Of a DNA stretch of 64,000 nt, positions 27,199 to 34,633 are shown piece by piece. Location of the stretch: contig JAGDZO010000005.1 of assembly GCA_049115815.1 (NCBI GenBank), positions 124,001 through 188,000 of the forward strand, written 5' to 3'. This stretch comes from Marinoscillum sp049115815 (GTDB lineage Bacteria > Bacteroidota > Bacteroidia > Cytophagales > Cyclobacteriaceae). A program made the translations under genes and the position numbers. Every line of letters begins with the position of its first letter. Position 1 is the first letter of the stretch. Under the pieces are notes generated by a model that was given only the letters and a program-made list of their open reading frames with translations, searched no databases and had not been told where the DNA came from.

Positions 27199-27541
27199 GC
27201 TCCCTAATTTAGTCATTAAGAATTATCAATGTCTCCCTATTAAAACTTCCAAGTTATGATAAATATAATCTTACAAAGCGTAAAACTAGGCACAGCCATC
27301 CAATTCAAACTTTGAAATTACAATAGACTAAATACGGTTATGGTATAATGAAAGTAAGTCGTAATCAGAATCAAGAAAACCTCTTCCCTCACTACATTGT
27401 TGGTCATAGATTCTCAGACGAACCTTAGATTCATTGATCAATAACAAGAAATTCACCCATCAGACACATAATGTAAATGTGCAATTAACAAATCGTTTCT
27501 TTTTCACCCATAGAGTGGATTATAACCAAAACACTCCTCTA
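27199..27541. other. Gap between kinase start and DUF1801 gene
   Basis: 343 bases without a convincing gene. A plus-strand reading frame here runs into the DUF1801 gene antisense and has no family features. No strong promoter box or hairpin was found. Confidence 0.5.
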
Positions 27542-27883
27542 CTAATAAAGGCTCACCACCTCCGACAAAATTTCGTGAAGTGTATCTACATCGATATCTT
27601 CCTCTGGATCCAAATAATAAACTTTCACCACCTTTCTTCCTTCACTTTTCAAAGCAGGATGGGTAATGTTCTTCCTATTCCAAAATCCAAGATATGGCAG
27701 GTTGGTCTTTTTGTGTATGGTTAGGTAAGCCAGCATTTTGTCTCCGTAACTAAAAAATGGTGTTCGCCATTTCCAAGACATCTTGATGCGTTCATCATAA
27801 CGAAGCATACAATCTTTGATTGCCAGCAAGCAGCCTTTCATAGGCTCGTCCTTCTCTTCAAAATACTGATCTAATGGAGTCAT
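27542..27883 (-). CDS. DUF1801 domain protein
   Basis: A 113-residue cytosolic protein of the YdhG/DUF1801 family. Characteristic are MKGCLLAIKDCMLRYDERIK, MSWKWRTPFFSYGDKMLAYL and a C-terminal helix. The fold is a small alpha-beta unit related to frataxin-like domains; its role is unknown. A TACTTTTG box lies upstream on the same strand with a leader of about 20 bases. Confidence 0.85.
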   Translation of the reverse strand: MTPLDQYFEEKDEPMKGCLLAIKDCMLRYDERIKMSWKWRTPFFSYGDKMLAYLTIHKKTNLPYLGFWNRKNITHPALKSEGRKVVKVYYLDPEEDIDVDTLHEILSEVVSLY

Positions 27884-28037
27884 AGCGTGATGTGATTATT
27901 CCTTTCAAAAGTAATATCATTCTAACTGTAACTAAGACTGCTATTCAAACACATTTATCCACCCAACTAAATTTTGAGCAAAAGAGAATAGATCACGAAA
28001 TTACACGTTGTACTGACACAACTTAACTTCGACGAAT

Positions 28038-28478
28038 ATGAAAAGGCTCTACTTCCGTATTGTTTTGCTACTCACCATTGGACTTAGTGGGTGCAGTGAT
28101 GAGTCAACAGAAATTACCCCTGAGCTAATGATAGGTGGTTGGAATCTGGATGAGGTTGTGATCAATGGATTGAATGGTTCTGAGATCAATGATTGGATTA
28201 GCAACAGCACAGCACTCGGTTTGGACAGTACCCTTATGTACTACAGAAATTATGTTACCGGGAATTGGTCACTCGAAGGAGACAAACTCATACTTGATCC
28301 AGCTGATAGACTAAGCGGGTTTTATTGGGAATATGAAATACTGACTGTAACCAGCAAACAGCTCAAAATGAAGATTGAATTAACTGAAAGCCAATATTGC
28401 TGTGATTTTGAACAATTCGGAGATAACGAACTGCTCACAATTGTAGAGACCTATTCGAGGGCTGAAATCGCCAATTAA
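28038..28478 (+). CDS. Lipocalin-like lipoprotein
   Basis: A 146-residue exported lipoprotein (lipobox IGLSGC, Cys19). The mature part begins PELMIGGWNLDEVVING, then YVTGNWSLEGDKLILDP and SKQLKMKIEL, the beta-strand pattern of lipocalin-like domains common in Bacteroidota lipoproteins. The adjacent pair CC in SQYCCDF is unusual. No function can be given. Confidence 0.7.
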   Translation: MKRLYFRIVLLLTIGLSGCSDESTEITPELMIGGWNLDEVVINGLNGSEINDWISNSTALGLDSTLMYYRNYVTGNWSLEGDKLILDPADRLSGFYWEYEILTVTSKQLKMKIELTESQYCCDFEQFGDNELLTIVETYSRAEIAN

Positions 28479-28540
28479 CGCTCCACTTATTTAAAAAATC
28501 CAGAGAGCTACCTTACAGTATCACAGTTTTGAAAGCGATG

Positions 28541-29272
28541 CTACTCCAATGGTAGGCTCACAAACCACCATCCAAAGGATTCCCAAAATTGGAATTGGTA
28601 TAGGTTAAATACAGACCAATGATAAGCGAGCAAAATCAATAAGACGATTGGAAAAACATTCCATTTTTTGTGGGCGAATCCATCCCAAAAAATCAACCCA
28701 ATCACTATCAAATCCGCAATCACAAAACCATAGAAAGGCACAATAGGCGCACGACCAATCACAGGTGCTGAACTAACCAACGAAGGGAAAAATTGATAAA
28801 TCAACCGATCTGTCACGGGACTCACAAGGGGTAATACCGTGCAAACCATATACCTCGCATGGATCATTGGTTGACTTTTGAAGGCCATAGCTAGTACGTA
28901 GAGAATGGCAAAAGCCAACATGGCATTGGTCATCAAAGCCAAGGCATACATAGACTCAGGGCCAAACTGCTGAATGCGATAAAAGCGAAAATGCACTAAG
29001 TCCAAAGCTGCATAGACAACCCAGGGCGCCACAATCAAAGATGCTTTCCCAACCAGACGGTGTATAGCATACTGCTTTTTCCTGATCAATATTGCCTGAC
29101 TGATCAACATAACCAACCAGAGTGTCATACTAAGTCCATGACGATGTAGGTGCGGATCTACCTGACCCAGCAACCGACCAAAATAACCCGGCCAAAAGGC
29201 CACAATGGCTAAGCATAAAAAAACAGCGAAGAAGAAAGCACTTTGCCGACCTATGGCTTTATCTAGTTTCAT
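28541..29272 (-). CDS. Seven-helix membrane protein of unknown function
   Basis: A 243-residue integral membrane protein with about seven helices. Several histidines lie at helix ends: DPHLHRHGLSMTLWLVML and YAIHRLVGKASLIVAP. Such spacing is seen in b-type haem membrane proteins of the DUF2306-like kind, but haem binding is only a guess. The ATG at 29272 is preferred to one at 29419, which would overlap the divergent gene and add 49 non-membrane residues. It is divergent from the HMA-fused gene, 58 bases apart. Confidence 0.65.
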   Translation of the reverse strand: MKLDKAIGRQSAFFFAVFLCLAIVAFWPGYFGRLLGQVDPHLHRHGLSMTLWLVMLISQAILIRKKQYAIHRLVGKASLIVAPWVVYAALDLVHFRFYRIQQFGPESMYALALMTNAMLAFAILYVLAMAFKSQPMIHARYMVCTVLPLVSPVTDRLIYQFFPSLVSSAPVIGRAPIVPFYGFVIADLIVIGLIFWDGFAHKKWNVFPIVLLILLAYHWSVFNLYQFQFWESFGWWFVSLPLE

Positions 29273-29330
29273 CAAAATTGATTGGTGTATGAATGAACTA
29301 AGGGCTAACAATGATAGTTTTACTCTGGCA

Positions 29331-30086
29331 ATGAAACAACAAGAATTTACGATCACTGGCATGACTTGCGATGGATGTGTCTCGTCTGTAAAAAAAGTAT
29401 TGGAAAGCACACCTGCCATCTCATCAGCAGAAGTGCAGCTCTCCTACCCTCAAGCTGTGATCAAAACGGATCAAGCTTTGGATATTGAAGAAATCAATTG
29501 GCGGCTCAAAGAAAAAGGGAAATACGCCATGCACGCAGAGAAGGTAGAAGCAGACCTGGCTCCACTACCCTCTATTGGTAAGCCCAAGCAAGACACAATG
29601 TCCTTACCGGAAATATCCATTAATACTTACAAGCCTTTGATCCTGATTGTAGGCTTCATAGCCGGAGTGAGTTTGCTTGCGCAATATCCGTTCGAGGCAT
29701 TCTCTGGTGCGCTCTGGATGCGTCATTTCATGGCTGGTTTCTTTCTGGTATTCTCCTTTTTCAAACTTCTGAACCTAGAAGGGTTTGCTGGCTCATACAG
29801 AATGTATGACATCATAGCTGCCAGATGGAAAGCATGGGGATTCATCTATCCTTTTGTGGAATTAGGCCTGGGAGTCTCCTACCTCATCAACTTTGAACCA
29901 TTCTATACCAACCTTGTAACTGTCATCATATTGGGCATAAGCAGCATAGGTGTGATAGAGAGCAACATCAACAAGCGAAAAATCAAATGTGCATGCCTTG
30001 GTGATATATTCAACCTACCCATGAGTACTGTCACCATCATAGAAGATCTCACCATGGTGGCCATGGCTGGTTGGATGCTTTTGTGA
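29331..30086 (+). CDS. HMA metal-binding domain fused to MauE/DoxX-like membrane domain
   Basis: A 251-residue protein. Residues 1-70 are a heavy-metal-associated domain with metal site GMTCDGC. Residues 100-251 form four membrane helices of the MauE/DoxX kind and include KIKCACLGDIFNLPMSTVT, a Cys-x-Cys-Leu-Gly motif also found in MauE-type redox proteins. It may deliver a soft metal or handle thiol redox at the membrane. The start at 29331 begins directly at the HMA strand (MKQQEFTITGMTCDGC); longer starts exist at 29289 and 29205. No metal efflux ATPase is adjacent. Confidence 0.8.
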   Translation: MKQQEFTITGMTCDGCVSSVKKVLESTPAISSAEVQLSYPQAVIKTDQALDIEEINWRLKEKGKYAMHAEKVEADLAPLPSIGKPKQDTMSLPEISINTYKPLILIVGFIAGVSLLAQYPFEAFSGALWMRHFMAGFFLVFSFFKLLNLEGFAGSYRMYDIIAARWKAWGFIYPFVELGLGVSYLINFEPFYTNLVTVIILGISSIGVIESNINKRKIKCACLGDIFNLPMSTVTIIEDLTMVAMAGWMLL

Positions 30087-30290
30087 TAGGTATCTCATGA
30101 CCGATCAAAACCTGTACGCTTCTTCTTTGGACAATCTTATGATCCTACTGACTTTACCTAAGTCACTTTGGATTATATTTGAGAAGTAACGTTAGATTAG
30201 AGTGGCGTTTACTACACTACAAACGGTTACAGACGCTTTTTTGATTGAAAATCAGTCAAGTATAAAAAGATGAATAAATAAACTTACGTC

Positions 30291-30299
30291 CGTTATGTG
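30291..30299 (+). repeat. CGTTATGTG repeat before the DUF3883 gene
   Basis: CGTTATGTG here recurs at 31527-31535 directly before the next gene. Both copies sit just 5' of a gene on the plus strand. See the cassette finding. Confidence 0.45.
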
Positions 30300-30341
30300 C
30301 AACTAGTTACGGATAACTTGATGTTCTATGCAATTAGATAA

Positions 30342-31478
30342 ATGACGCTACCCCTAATAACACAAAATGACCTATTGTTGATCAACAATCTATCAGCAAG
30401 GCAGTACACAGACAATTCTCTTGTTTCTAATGCTACACATGACGAGTACAATCATTTTAGAAGAATAAAAAAGGAAAAACTAGAAGTTATTGCAAGAGAG
30501 TTTAAGAAACGGTTTAACCAGGAATTTGGTCATTTTGACCTTTGCATATCAATAGGTAACCCACTTTCAAGAGGAAACAGACTCAATAGATTATGGTCGG
30601 GAATTTATAAAGGTTCTTCTAACAAGCAATATTCCCCACAAATAAGCTTTGTCATGAATCCAGTCCATGATTGCCTTGACGTTGGATTTTATTTCGGGCG
30701 AGCGTCTTCAAGGAGTACAAAAATTGATATACCTACCCTTGAAACTCGTCTTAAGTATTTGGGCAAAACACTAGCTAATAGAATCCAACAAAATGAAAGC
30801 TCATTAGAAAGATTTCAAGAACTATTTGACAATGGTTTTCAAGCATTTTCTTCAGGGCAAAAGATTTCCCCAAATGAATGGTTGTCTGAAATTAAACGAG
30901 ACCCTAAAGACACGCAGATAATCACCAATCTTTACGCAAACGCAGAGGGGTATATAGATAGCGCAAGAATCAGTAATTACGTATCGATGTTATTATTTTT
31001 GATGAGCCTTGTCCCGAAAAATAATTCAACAAAAACTTCCAGGACTGTCAAACCATTGACTCCTGAGCAACGTGCTGAACAGGCCGCTAGAAGAACCATA
31101 ATTGGATTAAAGGGTGAAGAATATGTTATTGATAAGGAAACTGAACGCTTAAGCAAGTTAAAAATCAAATCAAAAAAATATCTCAAACATGTATCCCTTG
31201 AATCTGATAGCTATGGCTATGATATTAGATCCTGCGATCAAGAGAGAAATGAACTATTTATTGAAGTTAAGTCGACAACAAGATTAAAAACTGATCCTTT
31301 ATCGAATTCGTTCTATATGTCTTCGAGGGAGTACAATTTCTACCTTAATAATAAAAATAAGTACAGACTTTATCGAGTTTACGGAGTTGAAAGCCCAGAC
31401 ATAATGTACGATGAAATTGACTTGGAACAGGTTACAGTAGAATCCGAAAGTTATAAAATGAAAATAAAAACTGCATAG
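30342..31478 (+). CDS. DUF3883 protein, putative PD-(D/E)xK nuclease with DUF3578-like N-domain
   Basis: A 378-residue cytosolic protein. The C-terminal 120 residues match DUF3883: GLKGEEYVIDKETERL, then YGYDIRS, ELFIEVKST and FYMSSREYNFYLNNKNKYRL. The D...E-x-K spacing fits a PD-(D/E)xK nuclease core. The N-terminal 150 residues (FGHFDLCISIGNPLSRG, LWSGIYKGSS, DVGFYFGRA) resemble the DUF3578/MrcB N-terminal domain that recognises modified DNA in McrBC-like systems. Together this suggests a modification-sensing nuclease, though activity is not shown. It lies in a cassette-like AT-rich stretch and has no helicase or methylase beside it. Confidence 0.75.
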   Translation: MTLPLITQNDLLLINNLSARQYTDNSLVSNATHDEYNHFRRIKKEKLEVIAREFKKRFNQEFGHFDLCISIGNPLSRGNRLNRLWSGIYKGSSNKQYSPQISFVMNPVHDCLDVGFYFGRASSRSTKIDIPTLETRLKYLGKTLANRIQQNESSLERFQELFDNGFQAFSSGQKISPNEWLSEIKRDPKDTQIITNLYANAEGYIDSARISNYVSMLLFLMSLVPKNNSTKTSRTVKPLTPEQRAEQAARRTIIGLKGEEYVIDKETERLSKLKIKSKKYLKHVSLESDSYGYDIRSCDQERNELFIEVKSTTRLKTDPLSNSFYMSSREYNFYLNNKNKYRLYRVYGVESPDIMYDEIDLEQVTVESESYKMKIKTA

Positions 31479-31527
31479 AAAAATGTGTATAGTGCAGACC
31501 CTTCGGGATACGCATCATACACTGAAC

Positions 31528-31537
31528 GTTATGTGGC
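31528..31537 (+). repeat. Left arm of a 10-bp inverted repeat (GTTATGTGGC)
   Basis: GTTATGTGGC ends immediately before the ATG at 31538. Its exact reverse complement GCCACATAAC lies at 32134-32143, at the end of the same gene. Just upstream, GTGTATAGTGC and GCATCATACAC form an imperfect stem around 31485-31522. Confidence 0.55.
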
Positions 31538-32152
31538 ATGAGCGATATGAACCGATTTCTTGCATTTTCTTTACTTCTTCTCTCCCTTAACTCTTTTGGA
31601 CAGAGTCAACTTGAACGTACTAACATTTACGGAACAATATTTTCAGGATATTCAGGTCAACCATTAGAAGAAGGATTTTTAACTATTATCGCCGAAAATG
31701 GCAAACATTACTGGGCCAACACGGACAGTTTAGGTAAATATTCGACTGAAGAACTGCCTTCTGGTCGTTATAAGTTGAACGTCACTTGCTTTGGCTACTC
31801 CGAACAAGATACAATAATCAACCTTGAACCCAACCGATCAGTTAAAATTGACTTTACGGTAAGCACTGATTGTGAGTTCAACAAAGAATTGGCCCTAAAG
31901 GACATTGAATCAGGAACTCCTAAGCTACTCCTTGTTAGTGGAATAGCGCCACTTGTGAACACTAAACGAGATAAAAAGTTTGAGAGGAAGTATAGTATTG
32001 AATACTACGATTTCGGTTGCAACCCTGAAACCTACGAATGCCTAGCTGACTATAACAAAACCATCGCCAAATATCTGGACGAACAATTTGGTCGTGACTG
32101 GAGGAACTCCGTAAGAGGAGACATCATAATAAAGCCACATAACAGTCGCTGA
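31538..32152 (+). CDS. Exported carboxypeptidase-regulatory-like domain protein
   Basis: A 204-residue exported protein. Signal peptide (MNRFLAFSLLLLSLNSFG, also available from the ATG at 31547). It then has a CarboxypepD_reg-like beta-sandwich: IFSGYSGQPLEEGFLTIIAE, KYSTEELPSGRYKLNVTCFG, as used for surface or peptide binding. The C-terminal half contains several Cys. The coding region begins at one arm of a 10-bp inverted repeat and its last five codons run through the other arm, so the gene fills the interval exactly. Confidence 0.75.
   Translation: MSDMNRFLAFSLLLLSLNSFGQSQLERTNIYGTIFSGYSGQPLEEGFLTIIAENGKHYWANTDSLGKYSTEELPSGRYKLNVTCFGYSEQDTIINLEPNRSVKIDFTVSTDCEFNKELALKDIESGTPKLLLVSGIAPLVNTKRDKKFERKYSIEYYDFGCNPETYECLADYNKTIAKYLDEQFGRDWRNSVRGDIIIKPHNSR
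32134..32143 (+). repeat. Right arm of the 10-bp inverted repeat (GCCACATAAC)
   Basis: Encodes the codons for P-H-N just before the stop of the preceding gene. It is the perfect reverse complement of the repeat at 31528-31537. Confidence 0.55.
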
Positions 32153-32384
32153 TCAGGCATATGTCTCAGTGTATTCTGTCTGGTTTCGGTATAGCTCGAC
32201 CGTGAATCTGCTCCTGGGAAACGGCAGTACTTTCTACCTACTTCTATTCGCAGGAGATTTTCGCTTTCTTTACGGAGTGCCATTTGGAACCAATGTTTGC
32301 CTCGGCAGAATTCACTACTTTAGTGCTATTCACCAGCTCCGGACATACACCTTCTAGATGGGAGTCATGCACAACACTTACTAA

Positions 32385-32891
32385 ATGATAAACCAAAAAA
32401 CAGATCATCCTGTATCGACAAATAACAATAAATCTGATGACGACTTAGAACGAAAAAAGAGCGATTCTGACAAAAAGTTATATAGAAATACTAACGACAA
32501 CATTTTCGGAGGAGTTTGCTCAGGTCTAGCTGATTACTTTGGTAAATCCGTAATTATTATTCGTATTGTTTTTTTCATTCTGACCTTATTCTTCTTTATT
32601 GGAATAATTGTTTACACAGGACTATGGATTGGAATGTCGAATAAAAAGAATATTGACTCTGATTTAAATCTTGATTCTATTCCCAATAAATCCTATCCTA
32701 TTCTAAAGCTTTTTAAAAATTCGTTTTTGCTAATAGCATTTATAATGCTAGGATGTTTTATTGGTTTTGCGGCAGGAGGATTATCAGGACCTACAGGCAA
32801 TGGAGGGGTTTCTAATTTTACCGGTGCTGTGATTGGGACTTTTCTTGGGGTTATTATTTGGATAAATATTCTTAGTAAAAAAAAGAACTAA
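32385..32891 (+). CDS. PspC domain membrane protein
   Basis: A 168-residue inner-membrane protein. After a charged N-terminus of about 30 residues comes the PspC domain: KLYRNTNDNIFGGVCSGLAD, YFGKSVIIIRIVFFILTLFF, with the GVCSGLA turn diagnostic. Two further helices end the protein. PspC proteins sense or respond to membrane stress. It stands without pspA or other phage-shock genes and follows the cassette-like stretch. Confidence 0.88.
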   Translation: MINQKTDHPVSTNNNKSDDDLERKKSDSDKKLYRNTNDNIFGGVCSGLADYFGKSVIIIRIVFFILTLFFFIGIIVYTGLWIGMSNKKNIDSDLNLDSIPNKSYPILKLFKNSFLLIAFIMLGCFIGFAAGGLSGPTGNGGVSNFTGAVIGTFLGVIIWINILSKKKN

Positions 32892-33160
32892 GTTCAATTC
32901 CGTATATAATTTGTTGCGAGTTTCTAACCCACCTATGGAAGCCCTCACAGACTTTTTATTCTGGAATCCTACAGCCTTGGTCTGTGTCTTCACAAGCCAT
33001 CTTCCGTACCATTCGTAAGACACTAACCTAGGCTAAGCATTTCCCTAACAAATCCAGTCATGCTGAATCCATCCCCAAACATGTCGTCTGTCGACTTCTG
33101 TGTATTGAAAACCTAAACATAAGTACTTTAACATCTAAATAGGATCTTGGATCAAAACGC

Positions 33161-34405
33161 ATGAGAAAACTGAAATACACGTCACTTATACTTCTTGCCG
33201 TTATGGTATGGACTGTTTTTGTAGCCTACGGAACTATGAGTGGATTCTTACTACATGCTCTTACTTTCAAAAAAACTCCGGAGGCATTTTTAGAAGCCTC
33301 TCAAGAAAAGCTAGAGCAAGAATTTGTTGGAAATCTTGCCATGGCAATAATCGAGGATGGAAAAGTCTCGAAGAATTTTTTCTATTCGATCGACAAACCT
33401 GTTGATGAAAATACAGTCTTCCCCGTTGCCTCTATCAGCAAGTGGGTGACTTCATTTGGCGTAATGAAATTAGTAGAGCAAGGTATGGTTGACCTTGACC
33501 GACCTGTTGACGAGTATCTAACTAGATGGCATCTTCCAGAAAGTGAATTTGACAATAGTAAGGTGACCGTCAGAAAATTACTTTCACACTCATCAGGATT
33601 GATAGACGACTTGGGTTATGATGGTTTTCCTCCTGGAGAAAGAGTGCAAACCATAGAAGAATCATTAACAAAAGCCGCAGATACAGAATACTCCGATGGG
33701 GTAGCTATCGTAGGATATGAACCTGGGAGCCAGTATATGTATTCGGGAGCAGGATACACCATTTTGCAGTTGCTTATAGAAGAAGTTAGCGGCTTATCAT
33801 TTCAAGAATACATGACACAGGAAGTTTTCCAACCTCTCGAAATGCACCATTCCACTTTTGTGCCCAGCGACAAACCAAATATTCAATTGGCACAGGTTTA
33901 CCGAAGCGATGGAACCACAAGAGCAATGAATCAATTCACGGCGCTAGCCGCAGCATCATTATATACGTCCACAGAAGATCTCTCAAAATTTCTACTAGCC
34001 AGTATCTCAAATAACCCTGTTCTTTCGCCGAAAACAATTACTCAGATGACTACCCCAGAAACATTCATCAACGAGATTGGCGTATACGGACTTGGCCCAC
34101 ATCTTTATAGCCAAAATGATGAAAACTCTAATATCATAGGACACGATGGAAGTGGAAACAACGCCATCAATACAGCAGCGAGAATTGACCTGATATCAAA
34201 AGACGGAATCATCATACTGGAAACAGGCAACTATCGCATAGCCTCTGCCCTCTCAGACGAATGGATATACTGGAAAGCTGGAATAGCCGACTATGTGGTG
34301 ATTCAACGTAACAAACCCTTCCTCTTGACAATGCTCATCATAGGCTATTTGTTCATTGCCGTCACATCTATATTCATGATTCGTAGAGAGAAAAAGCGTT
34401 TGTGA
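33161..34405 (+). CDS. Serine hydrolase, class C beta-lactamase fold
   Basis: A 414-residue membrane-anchored enzyme with helices at both ends (residues 7-28 and about 385-405). The active-site pattern is intact: SISK (VASISKWVTSF) for SxxK, YSG (MYSGAGYTI) at the YxN position, and GHDGSG near the end. LLSHSSGLIDDLG is the usual loop. The substrate may be a peptide, ester or beta-lactam. The SxxK-bearing domain is predicted outside the cytosol. It contrasts with the homologue at 10335-11894, where these residues are lost. Confidence 0.9.
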   Translation: MRKLKYTSLILLAVMVWTVFVAYGTMSGFLLHALTFKKTPEAFLEASQEKLEQEFVGNLAMAIIEDGKVSKNFFYSIDKPVDENTVFPVASISKWVTSFGVMKLVEQGMVDLDRPVDEYLTRWHLPESEFDNSKVTVRKLLSHSSGLIDDLGYDGFPPGERVQTIEESLTKAADTEYSDGVAIVGYEPGSQYMYSGAGYTILQLLIEEVSGLSFQEYMTQEVFQPLEMHHSTFVPSDKPNIQLAQVYRSDGTTRAMNQFTALAAASLYTSTEDLSKFLLASISNNPVLSPKTITQMTTPETFINEIGVYGLGPHLYSQNDENSNIIGHDGSGNNAINTAARIDLISKDGIIILETGNYRIASALSDEWIYWKAGIADYVVIQRNKPFLLTMLIIGYLFIAVTSIFMIRREKKRL

Positions 34406-34633
34406 GGATTGGATCATAATGACAGAAATAGGTCTTATGGAAGAATCTAAACTCAATCAACCTTAACTGCAAAGAGCCTAATCGCTACTTTGGCAGGGAT
34501 CTGTGCAATCATTCTCATGAATCCACCGCCATGGAAATCCAATACCTATTTCTGAATTCATTTGGCAGAATGTTCTGACTTCTAAATGCCTCGGTTGGGG
34601 CCGCCCTTATGCTATCTGATGGTCATCTAACCC

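Noticed and set aside
27434..27724. A 96-codon plus-strand frame
   Set aside because: Most of it is antisense to the DUF1801 gene, which has clear family motifs. No support for the frame itself.
32153..32384. A complete attC-like site after the CarboxypepD_reg-like gene
   Set aside because: One core arm is present (GCCACATAAC) but no matching GTTATGTGGC or paired inner arms were found downstream, so a complete site is not called.
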